Notes: generated by a model not told the origin, from the sequence alone. Positions 26,958 through 36,298 are shown, counted from the stretch's first letter. The stretch: 64,000 nucleotides of DNA from Falsiroseomonas selenitidurans (GCF_012103215.1 NZ_JAAVNE010000001.1:124001-188000); one strand, 5' to 3'. Translations and numbers: made by a program.

Positions 26958-29117
26958 ATGCAGGACGAGCCGGCGCCAGAGCCCCCCACCCCCGAGGACA
27001 TCCGCGCCCGCGCCGATGCCCTGCGCGACCAGAAGCGCTGGGCGGAGGCGGAGGCCGCCTATCGCGAATACCTGGCGGAACGGCCGCGCCACTGGCAGAT
27101 CCATGTCCAGCTTGGCCACACCCGCAAGGAACAGGGCGACCCGGAAGGCGCCCTGCCGCATTACCGCCGCGCCGCCCTGCTGGCGCCCGACGACCCCGAC
27201 CCGATGCTGCAGGCCGGCCATGTGCTGCGCCATCTGGGCCGCGGCGGGGAAGCGGCTGAGGCGCTGGGCCGCGCCCTGGCCCTCGCCCCGGAAAGCCCGG
27301 ATCTGCGCCATGTCGTCGCCCTGCTGCGCCACCGCACCCTGCCGCCGCCGGAAGGCCCCGCCCTGCCGCCGCCGCCGCGCCCCGCGGGCAAGCCGACGCA
27401 GATCGCCTTCGACGTGACGGACCTGCTCGACTACCTGCGCGCCGCCCGCACGCCGACCGGCATCCAGCGCGTGCAGATGGGCATCCTTGGCGCGCTGCTG
27501 GCCGCGCCGGGCCGGCCGGCCAACCTGTTGCTGGTGGGCTTCGAGGGCGCCACCTGGCGCTGGTGGCATGTGGACGAAGCCGCCTTCCGCCACGTCCTGG
27601 CCCTGGCCCGGATCGGCGGGCGGGAGGATGACCCCGCCTGGCGCAGCGCCGTCGCCGCCCTGGTGGCGCCCGATGCGCGGCCGGACGCGCCCTTCCTGGC
27701 CGGCGGCACGCTGTGCTCGCTGGGCAATGCCTGGGGCGTGCAGGAATACTTCCGCGGCCTGCGCCGGCTGCGCGCCACCACGCCGCTGCGCTACGTCGCC
27801 TTCGTGCATGACTGCGTGCCGCTGGCGATGCCGGAGCACTGCCTGGACCTGACCGTGCGGCTCTATGCCCGCTGGTTCGCCGCGCTGTCGCTGCACGCCG
27901 ATGGCATCCTGGCCAATTCGCGCGCCACCATCGCCGATTTTGCCCGATTTGCCGCGCCCCTCGCCAAGCCCGCGCCGGCCGGGCTGGTGCGGCTGGCCGC
28001 CGAGGCCGGCGCCTCCCCCGTCGCCGCATCCGCCGCCGCCGATGCCCTGCCGGCGCCACGCCCGGGCGAGGAATTCGTGCTGTTCGTCGCCACGCTGGAG
28101 TCCCGGAAGAATCACCTGATGGTGTTCCAGGCCTGGCTTTCGCTGATCCGCAAGCTGGGGCCAGAGCGGGTGCCGCGGTTGGTCTGTGTCGGCCGTCCCG
28201 GCTGGCGCGCCGATGCGGCGCTGGCGCTGCTGGCGGGTTCGCCGGCGTTGCGGCGCAAGGTCACGGTGCAGTCCGGTGTCTCCGACCTCGCGCTGGCCGG
28301 GCTGTATGATCGCTGCCTGTTCACCGTCTACAACTCCTACCATGAGGGCTGGGGCCTGCCGGTCAGCGAAAGCCTGGCGGCCGGCAAGCTGGCCGTGGTG
28401 CCGGCGCATTCCGGCCTGCTGGAAGCCGGCGCGCCCGGCGCCGTGTTCTTCACGCCGCAGGACGAGCCGGACCTGGTGGCGAAGCTCGAGGCGCTGCTGA
28501 CCGAGCCGGGCCACCGCATCGCGCTGGAAGCCCGCATCGACCGCGCCGCCGCGCGGCGGGACTGGCCGGATGCGGCGCGGGAGGTGCTGGAGGCGCTGGC
28601 CAACCCGGCCGAGGCCACGGCGCCGCCGCAGCCCCTGCCGCTCGGCCGGCACCTTGCCATGGGCTGGCGCGGCGAGGGCCGGCCCTCGCCCGACATGGCC
28701 TGGGCGGAGCGGGTGCGGGACGGGCTGGCCTGGTGGTGGCAGGAGGAGTGGGGCGTCTGGACGAGGGACGGCATCGCCACCCTCACCCTGCCCGCCAGCC
28801 TGCCGGCGGGGACCCTGCTGCGCGTGGTGCTGGAACTGCGCGGCCCGCCGCGGCCGCTGGCGCTGCGGCTGCGCGCCCGCGGCGCCCGGGCGGAGGCCTG
28901 GCGCGGCCTCACCCTGCAAGCGGGGGAGACGCTGCGCTGCGTGCTGCAGGCCGAGGCCGGGCCGGGCGGGCTGGCGGTGGACCTCGATTCCGGCGACGGC
29001 GTGCCGCTGGGCGATCGGTTCAAGCGCGTGGTCGGGGTCGGGCTGCTCGGCGTGATGCTGTGCCGGGAGGATGACCTGGCGGCGCGGCTCGGTGCCCTGG
29101 AACGCGCCGAGGGCTGA
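26958..29117 (+). CDS. TPR-repeat glycosyltransferase (GT4)
   Basis: A 719-residue protein. Residues 10-135 form about three TPR units (RWAEAEAAYREYLAERPRHW, GALPHYRRAALLAPDDPDP, GEAAEALGRALALAPESPD). After a Pro-rich linker, residues 150-590 form a GT-B enzyme with FDVTDLLDYLRAARTPTGIQ, ATLESRKNHLMVFQAWL and YNSYHEGWGLPVSESLAAGK, the last holding the donor-site Glu. A beta-rich tail of about 120 residues follows. The TP(T)GIQR motif is usual in mannosyl- or rhamnosyltransferases of capsule and LPS clusters. The start ATG was preferred to an upstream frame that overlaps ugpC. It may belong functionally with the 6-21 kb glycan cluster although the ugp genes lie between. Confidence 0.8.
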   Translation: MQDEPAPEPPTPEDIRARADALRDQKRWAEAEAAYREYLAERPRHWQIHVQLGHTRKEQGDPEGALPHYRRAALLAPDDPDPMLQAGHVLRHLGRGGEAAEALGRALALAPESPDLRHVVALLRHRTLPPPEGPALPPPPRPAGKPTQIAFDVTDLLDYLRAARTPTGIQRVQMGILGALLAAPGRPANLLLVGFEGATWRWWHVDEAAFRHVLALARIGGREDDPAWRSAVAALVAPDARPDAPFLAGGTLCSLGNAWGVQEYFRGLRRLRATTPLRYVAFVHDCVPLAMPEHCLDLTVRLYARWFAALSLHADGILANSRATIADFARFAAPLAKPAPAGLVRLAAEAGASPVAASAAADALPAPRPGEEFVLFVATLESRKNHLMVFQAWLSLIRKLGPERVPRLVCVGRPGWRADAALALLAGSPALRRKVTVQSGVSDLALAGLYDRCLFTVYNSYHEGWGLPVSESLAAGKLAVVPAHSGLLEAGAPGAVFFTPQDEPDLVAKLEALLTEPGHRIALEARIDRAAARRDWPDAAREVLEALANPAEATAPPQPLPLGRHLAMGWRGEGRPSPDMAWAERVRDGLAWWWQEEWGVWTRDGIATLTLPASLPAGTLLRVVLELRGPPRPLALRLRARGARAEAWRGLTLQAGETLRCVLQAEAGPGGLAVDLDSGDGVPLGDRFKRVVGVGLLGVMLCREDDLAARLGALERAEG

Positions 29118-29346
29118 GGAGTCACCTGCCTGCGGCCGGCGATCCTGACCCGACAGTCGACAAAATACTTTATTGTTCTTTCATCGGACTGAATCGGCCG
29201 CGTGGGTGCGGTGCCCCGCCCCTTGCCGTATCCTGAGCCGCGAATCGGTTAAAGCGCCGCGGTCCTGCGCCAGGCGCGGCGGCTGGCCGCAGGGCCTGCT
29301 CATCCTCGGCGAAAGGGCTCGTTTCATCATCCGCACGCGGCAGCCC

Positions 29347-31395
29347 ATGGCAGGAGGAGCCGGCACCAGGCGATTGGGCCGGGCCGCGCTGCTGGGCAGC
29401 GTGCTGGCCGGTGGCCTGGGCTGGGCGGGTGCCTTCTGGTTTGCCGAGCAGCGCCAGCAGGCCGCCGATGCCGCGGCATTGGCCAGCGCCATCCGTGCGG
29501 CGGAGGCCGCGCGTGGCCTGGTCGCCGCTCCGCTGGATGCCGCGGCGGAGGCGCTGCACGCCGCCGCCCGCCGCCGCCCGCCCTTGCCCGGCGCCGACCA
29601 GGCGATGGCGGAAGCGCTGGCCGGCCGGCTGGGGCGGGAGGGGCTGCAATTCGCCGCCCTGACCGATGCCGCCGGCCGCATCCTGTGGTCCAGCCACGCC
29701 GCGCTGCTGGGGCTCTCCCTGGCCGATCGCCCCGCCTTCGCGCGGCACCGCGCCGGGGCGGCGGAGCTGCTGCTGGCGCCCGCGCTGCTGGACCTGCCCG
29801 GCGGGCCGCGCAGCCTGCTGGCCAGCCTGCCGCTGAGCGATGCCCGCGGCGGCTTCGCCGGCATCGCCGTGGTGGCGATCGACCCGCGCCGGCTGGACCG
29901 CGCCCTGAGCGATGCCGCGCTGCTGCCGGGGCTGAGCCTGGCGCTGCTGCGGCCGGACGGCACGCCGCTGGCCAGCGGCGGCACCCCCCTGCCCCAGGCC
30001 GCCTGGCCCACCCCACCGGCGCGACCGGAGTTGCGGCTGCCGGTGGATGGTGCACCGGCCCTGGCGCTGGCCGGTGCCCCGCTGGCGGGGGACCTCTCGC
30101 TGCTGGCCGCCTATGACCCCAGCCTGCCGCGCCGGACGGCGCAGGAGGCGGCGCTGCTGGCCTATCTGTCGGCGCTGCTGCTGACCGGCCTCGCCATCAC
30201 GCTGCCGCTGCTGCCGCGCGGCCGCGCCGCCCCGCGTGCCGGCCTGCCGCTGGAGGAAGCGCTGCCGGCGGTGGGCTATCGCGGCCTGATCGAGCCGGGC
30301 GGGGCGCTGCGCATCACCGAGATCGGCCCGGGGGTGGAACGCCTGACCGGCTGGACGCCGGAAGCCGCCATGCGCCCGGGCTGGCGCCAGCGCGGCATCG
30401 ACCCCGCCAGCTCCCCGGTGGGGCCGGAGCCCGAGGATCGGCTGCGACGCGAGGCCAATGCCACCAGCGAATTCCGCTTCCGCCGCGCCGATGGCGCCTG
30501 GATGTGGCTGCGGGAGACGCTGCGCGTGCTGGGCCGGCAGCCGGAGGGAATCCTCGTCGCCGGGGCGCTGGAGGACATCTCCGCCGAGCGCGAATTGGCG
30601 CTGCAGGCTGCGACCTCCGCCAAATTCGCCACGCTGGGGGAGATGGCGGCCGGGCTGGCGCATGAGCTGAACCAGCCCATCGCCATCATGTCCCTGGCGG
30701 CCGAGAACGCCGCGGAGGCGCTGGAAGCCGGCGAGGACGGCGTGGAGGAGGCGCTGACGCGGCTGCGCCGCATCATGGCCCAGGCGGACCGCGCCAAGGC
30801 CATCGTCACCCAGCTCCGCGCCTTCTCCCGCGTCGATGTCTCGGCGCTGGAGCCGGTGGATCTCGGCGCCGCGGTGCAGGGGATGATGGTGCTGGCCGGC
30901 CAGGCGCTGCGCGATGCCGGCATCCAGGTGCAGCTGCGCCTGCCGGACGTGCTGCCGCCGGTGGTCGGGCAGATCATCCTGGTGGAGCAGGTGCTGCTGA
31001 ACCTGGTGCTGAACGCCCGCGACGCGCTGCTGGAACGCCCGCCGGAACGCCGCCGGCTGCGGCTGGAGGCGGAAGCCGGGCCGCAGGCGGACATCGTCAC
31101 GCTGCGGGTGCTGGACACCGGGCCGGGCCTGTCGGCGGAGGTGCAGGAGAAGCTGTTCGAGCCCTTCTACACCACCAAGCCGCCCGGCCTCGGCACCGGG
31201 CTGGGACTTTCCATCTCCCGCACCATCATGCGCGGCCTGGGCGGGCGGATCCTCGCGGCGAATGCGCCGGAGGGCAGCGACATGGGCGCGGAGTTCACCC
31301 TGGTGTTCCGCCGCGCCCCCCTGGTGCCGGTGCCGGAGCCGGAGGTGCGCAACGCCGCGCCGGCGCCCGCCCCCCGCTGGCCGGCGGCGACCTGA
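29347..31395 (+). CDS. membrane-bound PAS sensor histidine kinase
   Basis: A 682-residue kinase. Two hydrophobic segments (about residues 14-34 and 264-288) flank a periplasmic sensor region of about 230 residues. A PAS-like domain follows (IEPGGALRITEIGPGVERLTGWT, FRFRRADGAWMWLRETLRVLG), then the HisKA helix with H439 in GLAHELNQPIAIM and an ATPase domain (VLLNLVLNARDALLE, LRVLDTGPGLSAE, LFEPFYTTKPPGLGTGLGLSI). The HELNQP form is typical of NtrB/DctB-like kinases. The signal sensed is unknown. The start ATG was chosen so that the first membrane segment is N-terminal. Its most likely partner is the single-domain receiver convergent with it at 31611, or a regulator elsewhere. Confidence 0.85.
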   Translation: MAGGAGTRRLGRAALLGSVLAGGLGWAGAFWFAEQRQQAADAAALASAIRAAEAARGLVAAPLDAAAEALHAAARRRPPLPGADQAMAEALAGRLGREGLQFAALTDAAGRILWSSHAALLGLSLADRPAFARHRAGAAELLLAPALLDLPGGPRSLLASLPLSDARGGFAGIAVVAIDPRRLDRALSDAALLPGLSLALLRPDGTPLASGGTPLPQAAWPTPPARPELRLPVDGAPALALAGAPLAGDLSLLAAYDPSLPRRTAQEAALLAYLSALLLTGLAITLPLLPRGRAAPRAGLPLEEALPAVGYRGLIEPGGALRITEIGPGVERLTGWTPEAAMRPGWRQRGIDPASSPVGPEPEDRLRREANATSEFRFRRADGAWMWLRETLRVLGRQPEGILVAGALEDISAERELALQAATSAKFATLGEMAAGLAHELNQPIAIMSLAAENAAEALEAGEDGVEEALTRLRRIMAQADRAKAIVTQLRAFSRVDVSALEPVDLGAAVQGMMVLAGQALRDAGIQVQLRLPDVLPPVVGQIILVEQVLLNLVLNARDALLERPPERRRLRLEAEAGPQADIVTLRVLDTGPGLSAEVQEKLFEPFYTTKPPGLGTGLGLSISRTIMRGLGGRILAANAPEGSDMGAEFTLVFRRAPLVPVPEPEVRNAAPAPAPRWPAAT

Positions 31396-31610
31396 GCAGG
31401 CCAGCGGCCGAAGGGCCCGGCTGGCGACCACGGGCAGCGGCTTGGACCGGCCGCCCCGGTCCGGCCGCCAGCCCGCCTTCGGCGGGCGCAGCCCCCACCC
31501 AACCCACCGGGCATGGCGTCCCCGGGTCTCATCCCTGGCGCACCAGGTTCCAACCCGCGGCCCGCCCGGCGCTTGAGGCACATGACGGTGAAACCCTCAT
31601 GCGCCGGCTC

Positions 31611-31967
31611 TCAGACGGCGCAGAGCCGGCCCAGCATCGCGGTCAACTCGCTCGGGTCATAGGGCTTGGCCAGCACCATGGCGTGCTGGTGCCCGGCCGG
31701 CAGGCCGGAGGCGCCATAGCCGGTGGCAATCACATAGGGGATGCCGCGGGCCGCCAGCAGATCCGCCACCGGGGTGGAGGTCTCGCCCGCCAGGTTGAGG
31801 TCCAGCACCACGACATCCGGGCGCTCGGCCGCCAGGAACTGCATCGCCTCCTCCACCGTTGCGGCGGGGCCGATCACCTGGAAACCGGCATCCAGAAGGG
31901 CGTCCTCAACCAGCATCGCCACCAGTGCCTCGTCTTCAACCACGAGGACCTTGCGAACACCCGACAT
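31611..31967 (-). CDS. single-domain response regulator (CheY-like)
   Basis: A 118-residue stand-alone receiver with no output domain. The acidic pocket is VLVVEDEALVAML, the phosphoacceptor Asp lies in PDVVVLDLNLAGE, the Thr is in YVIATGYG and the Lys in VLAKPYDPSEL. It could act as a phosphate sink, relay or protein-interaction switch. The ATG at 31967 follows a G-rich ribosome site; a longer upstream frame adds a low-quality N-terminus. It converges with the sensor kinase gene across 215 bp that hold nothing else recognisable, so they may form a pair. Confidence 0.85.
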   Translation of the reverse strand: MSGVRKVLVVEDEALVAMLVEDALLDAGFQVIGPAATVEEAMQFLAAERPDVVVLDLNLAGETSTPVADLLAARGIPYVIATGYGASGLPAGHQHAMVLAKPYDPSELTAMLGRLCAV

Positions 31968-32090
31968 ATCAATCCCCCCGTGGCCACCACTGTTTGAACG
32001 CGGTGATCGCAGCATTGTTCCATCATGCACGCCCTGCGCGAAACTGCGCCAGCAACAAGAACGCCACGGCGACGCTCACTTTCCCGCGCG

Positions 32091-32453
32091 CTACCCACCG
32101 TGATGCGCCAGCCCGGGCCGCGCCATCCACGCCCAGGCGCGCAGCCGCCCGGCTGGCCGGCCCCCGGGCCAGCGCAGCAGGGTGCAGCGCCGCAGCGCAT
32201 AGGCCGAACCCTCATAGGCCACCAGCCGGCGCAGCGCCGCGCCACGCAGCCGCACCACCAGCCCCCGCACTGCGCCGCCGCGCGCCCGCAGCAGCATCGG
32301 CCAGGGGCCGGCGCGCAGCCTTACCCGCCGCCAGCCCGGCAGCAGCGCCGGCACCGCGCGCCGCGCCAGGCCCCGCCGGCCGGATCGCGCGGCCAGCACC
32401 GCCGGATCCAGCAGCGAGCCATAGAGGAAAACCTCAATGCCCGGCGTTGGCAC
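32091..32453 (-). CDS. gamma-glutamylcyclotransferase-like (GGCT/AIG2 fold) protein
   Basis: A 120-residue protein that begins with the family hallmark VFLYGSLLDPAVLAARSGR, corresponding to the YGSL substrate loop. The expected conserved Glu may be the one in RLVAYEGSAYALRRCTL. Related proteins turn gamma-glutamyl peptides into 5-oxoproline, though many are uncharacterised. The rest is very Arg/Leu-rich. The start overlaps the 3' end of the phosphohexomutase gene by 20 bp, so it is probably translated from the same mRNA. A functional link to sugar metabolism is not evident. Confidence 0.7.
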   Translation of the reverse strand: MPTPGIEVFLYGSLLDPAVLAARSGRRGLARRAVPALLPGWRRVRLRAGPWPMLLRARGGAVRGLVVRLRGAALRRLVAYEGSAYALRRCTLLRWPGGRPAGRLRAWAWMARPGLAHHGG

Positions 32454-33846
32454 CGGAGAAATCCGGCACCGGCAGGCCGGATTCCTGGAGCTGCCGCGCG
32501 ATATCCGCCTTCAGCCGGTCGAGCCCCGCCTCGGAGGACGCCTCGGCGCGCGCCACCAGCACCGCCTGGGTGTTGGAGGCGCGCAGCAGCCACCAGCCAT
32601 CCTCGGTCAGCACCCGCACGCCATCCACATCCTGCACCCGGGCGCCCTCGGCGGCGAGGCGCTGCTTCACCTCGGTGATGACGCCGAACTTGCGGGTGTC
32701 GGCGCAATCGAAGCGCAGCTCCGGCGTGTTGATCACCTGCGGCAAAGCGGCGCGCATCTGGCCCAGCGTCTCCGCGCTGCGGGCGATGATGCCCAGCAGG
32801 CGCAGCGCGGAATAGGGGGCGTCGTCGAAGCCGTACCATTTGTCGGCGAAGAAGATGTGGCCGGACATCTCGCCGGCCAGCGGGCTGCCGGTCTCGGCCA
32901 TCTTGGACTTGATCAGGCTGTGGCCGGTCTTCCACATCAGCGGCGTGCCGCCGGCCCTGGCGATCTCGTCGAACAGCACCTGGCTGGCCTTCACATCGGC
33001 GATGATGACGCCGCCCGGCTTCGCCTTCAGGACGTCCCGGGCCAGCACCACCAGAAGCTGGTCGCCAAACAGGATGTGGCCCTCGCCATCCACCACGCCG
33101 ATGCGGTCCGCATCGCCATCGAAGGCGATGCCGAGGTCGGCGCCCTGCTTCGCCACCTCCGCGATGATCTGTTCCAGGTTCTTCGCCACCGTGGGGTCCG
33201 GGTGGTGCGCCGGGAAGGTGCCGTCGATGCTGCCGTTGATGATGTAATGGGTGCCGGGCAGCTGCGCCGTCAGCCGCTTGACGATCTCGGCGCCGGATCC
33301 GTTGCCCGGGTCCCACACCACCTTCAGGGCACGCTCGCCGCCGTCCCAGTCCTGCATCATGCGGGCGACATAGCGTTCGGAGACATCCACCGGCGCATCG
33401 GTGCCCACGGCATTGGGCACCACGTCGCCCTCCGCCGCCATGCGGCCGATTTCCTGGATCTGCGCGCCGTAGAAGGGCTTGCCGCCCAGCATCATCTTGA
33501 AGCCGTTGTAGTCCGGCGGGTTGTGGCTGCCGGTGACCATGATCGCGCCATCCGCCTTCAGGGCGTAGGAGGCGAAGTAGAGCATCGGCGTCGGGCCGCA
33601 GCCGATCCGCGCCACTTCCAGCCCGCAGGCACGCAGCCCGGCGACAAGCTGCGCCTCCATCTCCGGCGAGGACAGCCGGCCGTCATAGCCCACCGCCACC
33701 TTCGTGCCGCCGGCACGCGAGACCATGGAGCCGAAGCAGCGGCCGATGGCGAAGGCGTCCTCGGGGTGCAGGGTCCGGCCGACGACGCCGCGGATGTCAT
33801 ATTCCCGCAGCGAGGTCGGGTCGAAGCGGTGGTTGAAGGCGGTCAT
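32434..33846 (-). CDS. phosphomannomutase/phosphoglucomutase
   Basis: A 470-residue alpha-D-phosphohexomutase that interconverts the 6- and 1-phosphates of mannose or glucose. The N-terminus (FDPTSLREYDIRGVVG) is typical of the AlgC/PgmG group. Phosphoserine S107 lies in AIMVTGSHNPPDYNGFK, the metal loop is FDGDADRIGVVD, the sugar-binding loop contains GEMSGHIFF, and the phosphate-binding C-terminus is present (RASNTQAVLVARAEA). The product feeds GDP-mannose or UDP-glucose synthesis. The neighbouring galU-type gene, 34 bp upstream on the same strand, fits the second route. Both are likely to supply sugar nucleotides for the glycan cluster at 6-21 kb. Confidence 0.9.
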   Translation of the reverse strand: MTAFNHRFDPTSLREYDIRGVVGRTLHPEDAFAIGRCFGSMVSRAGGTKVAVGYDGRLSSPEMEAQLVAGLRACGLEVARIGCGPTPMLYFASYALKADGAIMVTGSHNPPDYNGFKMMLGGKPFYGAQIQEIGRMAAEGDVVPNAVGTDAPVDVSERYVARMMQDWDGGERALKVVWDPGNGSGAEIVKRLTAQLPGTHYIINGSIDGTFPAHHPDPTVAKNLEQIIAEVAKQGADLGIAFDGDADRIGVVDGEGHILFGDQLLVVLARDVLKAKPGGVIIADVKASQVLFDEIARAGGTPLMWKTGHSLIKSKMAETGSPLAGEMSGHIFFADKWYGFDDAPYSALRLLGIIARSAETLGQMRAALPQVINTPELRFDCADTRKFGVITEVKQRLAAEGARVQDVDGVRVLTEDGWWLLRASNTQAVLVARAEASSEAGLDRLKADIARQLQESGLPVPDFSGANAGH

Positions 33847-33880
33847 CGGCGGCGTTTCTCCCGCAGGCCTGGCGTGCCTG

Positions 33881-34753
33881 TTACTGCGCGTACTTCTTCA
33901 GGATGCCCTGCATGGCAGGCGCCATGTCCGGGCGGGCCAGGGCGAAGGCCACCTGGGCTTCCAGATAGCCGGCCTTGTCGCCGCAGTCGAAGCGGCGGCC
34001 TTCATACAGAACGCCGTGGAACGGTTGGGTTCCGATCAGCTTCGCCATGCTGTCGGTCAGCTGGATCTCGTTGCCCGTACCCCTCTCCTGCGTCGCCAGG
34101 TGGCCCATGACCTCCGGCATCAGCACGTAGCGGCCGATGACGGTGAGGTTGGAGGGCGCCTTGTCCACCGGCGGCTTCTCCACCAGGCCCTTCACCTCGA
34201 CGAGGTTGCCGCTGGTGGCACCCGGGTCGATCACGCCATAGGAGGACACACGCTCCTTCGGCACCGTCTCGATCGCCACCACATTGCCGCCGGTCTCGTT
34301 GTAGGCGTCCACCAGCTGCTTGGTGCAGGAGACGTCGCACAGCATCAGATCGTCCGGCAGCAGGATGGCGAAGGGCTCATCCGCCACGAAGGCGCGGGCG
34401 CACCAGATGGCGTGGCCGAGGCCGAGCGGCACCTGCTGGCGGGTGGAGACGACGGAACCCGGCGGCAGCGCCTGGGCGTGCAGCATCGCCAGTTCCTTGG
34501 TCTTGTTGCGCTCCACCAGCGTGCGCTCCAGCTCGTAGGCGACATCGAACTGGTCGACCAGCATGGTCTTGCCGCGGCCGGTGACGAAGCAGAACTGCTC
34601 GATGCCCGCGGCACGGGCTTCCTCCACCGCATACTGGATCAGCGGCTTGTCGACGACCGGCAGCATTTCCTTCGCCATCTGCTTGGTGGCGGGCAGGAAG
34701 CGCGTGCCGAGACCGGCGACGGGGAGGACGGCCTTGCGGAGCGGCTTGCGCAC
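33881..34753 (-). CDS. galU: UTP-glucose-1-phosphate uridylyltransferase
   Basis: A 290-residue nucleotidyltransferase that makes UDP-glucose from UTP and glucose-1-phosphate. The N-terminal nucleotide loop is AVLPVAGLGTRFLPATKQMAKEMLPVVDKPLIQYAVEE, seen in full. Further family stretches are FVTGRGKTMLVDQFD, FAILLPDDLMLCD and RFDCGDKAGYLEAQVAFAL. The start is the GTG at 34753, preceded by GAGGGAA 8 nt upstream, which gives the usual family length; a longer frame to 34819 has no such site. It lies just upstream of the phosphohexomutase gene on the same strand, so the pair covers glucose-6-phosphate to UDP-glucose. Confidence 0.92.
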   Translation of the reverse strand: MRKPLRKAVLPVAGLGTRFLPATKQMAKEMLPVVDKPLIQYAVEEARAAGIEQFCFVTGRGKTMLVDQFDVAYELERTLVERNKTKELAMLHAQALPPGSVVSTRQQVPLGLGHAIWCARAFVADEPFAILLPDDLMLCDVSCTKQLVDAYNETGGNVVAIETVPKERVSSYGVIDPGATSGNLVEVKGLVEKPPVDKAPSNLTVIGRYVLMPEVMGHLATQERGTGNEIQLTDSMAKLIGTQPFHGVLYEGRRFDCGDKAGYLEAQVAFALARPDMAPAMQGILKKYAQ

Positions 34754-34835
34754 GGGTTGTATTCCCTCGGGCAGGTTGAGGCCGGCAGGGATGCCATGCC
34801 GTGCCAGCCCCGTCCACACTCCACCTCTGTGAACA

Positions 34836-35531
34836 TTACGGCAGCAGCGTATCGCGCGCCTGGTTCAGCCGCGCCGCCAGCCAGTCCGATCCGCCCTGGT
34901 CGGGATGGGCCGTGCGCATCAGCCGGCGATGCGCGGCGCGGATGGCGGCCTCGTCGGCGCCCTCGGCCAGGCCCAGCACCGCCAGCGCCTCGGCCCGCGT
35001 CATCGGGCCGCCGCCGGAGGCCGGTGGCGCGGCCGCTTCCTCCCGCCAGGCCGGATGCGCGCGGTCCAGCCAGGCTTCCAGCAGCGGCACGCCCTCCGGG
35101 TCCAGCGCGGCGAGTTCGGCCAGCAGCCCCAGCAGGTCCGGCAGGTCCAGGGCCCCGAGGTCCGCGCCCTGCCAGCGGCCGGCCTTCACATGGCCGGTCA
35201 TCGCGCCGGTCTCGTGGTCGAGCCCCATGGCGAGATGCGCCGTCTCCACATCCGTGGTGCCGCCGGGGCTGGCGGCGCCGCCACGGGCGAAGGTGGCGGC
35301 GGCGCGGCGCCCCTGCCACCAGCGCCAGGCCATGGGCCCGAACAGCGCCAAGGCCCAGAAGGCCTGCCCGGCGCGGCCGGAGGCCAGCAGCACGAGCATC
35401 ACCACCGCGCCCAGCCCGCCGGCGAACCAGACCAGCGACTGGCGGATCTGCGCCGGCCTGGCTTCCGTGAACAGCTTGGCCAGGCCGAACAGGCCCAGCA
35501 GCAGCAACAACCCGAGTGCGATCCAGCCCAT
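34836..35531 (-). CDS. membrane-anchored J-domain (DnaJ-like) protein
   Basis: A 231-residue protein. Two hydrophobic segments lie at the N-terminus (WIALGLLLLLGLFGLAKLF and LVWFAGGLGAVVMLVLLAS). A middle region follows, and the last 60 residues form a J domain (MTRAEALAVLGLAEGADEAAIRAAHRRLM) with the HPD motif in RTAHPDQGGSD and a conserved helix IV-like end. A C-terminal J domain after membrane segments resembles TIM14/DjlC-type co-chaperones, which recruit DnaK to the membrane. The gene starts 3 bp after the stop of the VWA gene, so the two form an operon. Confidence 0.82.
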   Translation of the reverse strand: MGWIALGLLLLLGLFGLAKLFTEARPAQIRQSLVWFAGGLGAVVMLVLLASGRAGQAFWALALFGPMAWRWWQGRRAAATFARGGAASPGGTTDVETAHLAMGLDHETGAMTGHVKAGRWQGADLGALDLPDLLGLLAELAALDPEGVPLLEAWLDRAHPAWREEAAAPPASGGGPMTRAEALAVLGLAEGADEAAIRAAHRRLMRTAHPDQGGSDWLAARLNQARDTLLP

Positions 35532-35534
35532 GCC

Positions 35535-36239
35535 TCAGGCGCCGCGCGGCGCCGGCAATTGCCCGGCGATGCCGCGTGCCGCCGCCCCCGGCAGGCGCGC
35601 CAGGGCCCGCCTGCCACCGGCGGCGAACACGGCGACGGCGCGCAGCAGGTCGCGCAGCGCGGTGGCGCTGGCCGCGTCGAAGGGCGCCCAGGCGCCGCCG
35701 GACAGCCGCGCCACCTGGCGCAGCGCGTTGCGCGCCAAGGGGTTCTCGCCTTCCTGGAAGCAGAACACCGGCGTGCCGCGCAGGCCGAGTTCGCCGGCCA
35801 CATGGCAGGCGGCGTCCACATCCTCCTCGAAGGCATCGCCGATGAAGACCAGCGCATTCACCTTCTGCCGCTGCGTCTCCGCCAGGGTGTGGCGCAGCAG
35901 CCGCTCGACCTGGGTCTGGCCGCCGAGGCAGGTGACGGCGGTCATGCGGCGCGCGAGGTCGGGCGCATTGGTCAGGAAGGGCGTCGCGGCGAATTCCCGG
36001 AAGCCGCGGAAATAGGCCAGGCTGACGGCGAGCCCGCCAATCTCCCGCACCGCGCCGAACATCTCCGCCTGCAGATGGCAGGCGCGGTCCCAGCTCGGCT
36101 GGCGGCTGGCGGTGGCATCCATGGCGAAGACCAGCCGCCCGACCGCCCCCGGCGCCGGCGTGGCGGCGGGCAGCCGCGACAGCCGGTCGAGGAAGGCGGC
36201 AACCGCGGTGGAGCCGGGTTTGTCCGGGACATTGGCCAT
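35535..36239 (-). CDS. VWA-domain protein of unknown function
   Basis: A 234-residue cytoplasmic protein with a von Willebrand A-like fold. The metal-ion site is VFAMDATASRQPSWD (DxTxS form of the usual DxSxS). Other core strands are LAVSLAYFRGFREFA and VNALVFIGDAFEEDVD, and a Thr stands in the second metal loop (CLGGQTQVERLL). Such domains mediate protein contacts. The ATG at 36239 is preferred to a longer frame that begins inside a palindrome. It is followed after 3 bp by the J-domain gene, and the pairing of a VWA protein with a J protein suggests a shared assembly or chaperone task, which is an inference. Confidence 0.75.
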   Translation of the reverse strand: MANVPDKPGSTAVAAFLDRLSRLPAATPAPGAVGRLVFAMDATASRQPSWDRACHLQAEMFGAVREIGGLAVSLAYFRGFREFAATPFLTNAPDLARRMTAVTCLGGQTQVERLLRHTLAETQRQKVNALVFIGDAFEEDVDAACHVAGELGLRGTPVFCFQEGENPLARNALRQVARLSGGAWAPFDAASATALRDLLRAVAVFAAGGRRALARLPGAAARGIAGQLPAPRGA

Positions 36240-36271
36240 GCCGTTGAAATGGGTCGGCCGTGGGCGGATGG

Positions 36272-36298
36272 CTAGAGCGATAGCGTTCAAGCGAACGC
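36272..36298. repeat. small palindrome related to the 55.6-kb cluster
   Basis: CTAGAGC at 36272-36278 is followed by a 6-bp stem (36283-36288 with 36293-36298) around AAGC. The same order, CTAGAGC followed shortly by GCGTTC, occurs at 55742-55761, so this may be another copy of one dispersed palindromic element. Confidence 0.45.
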
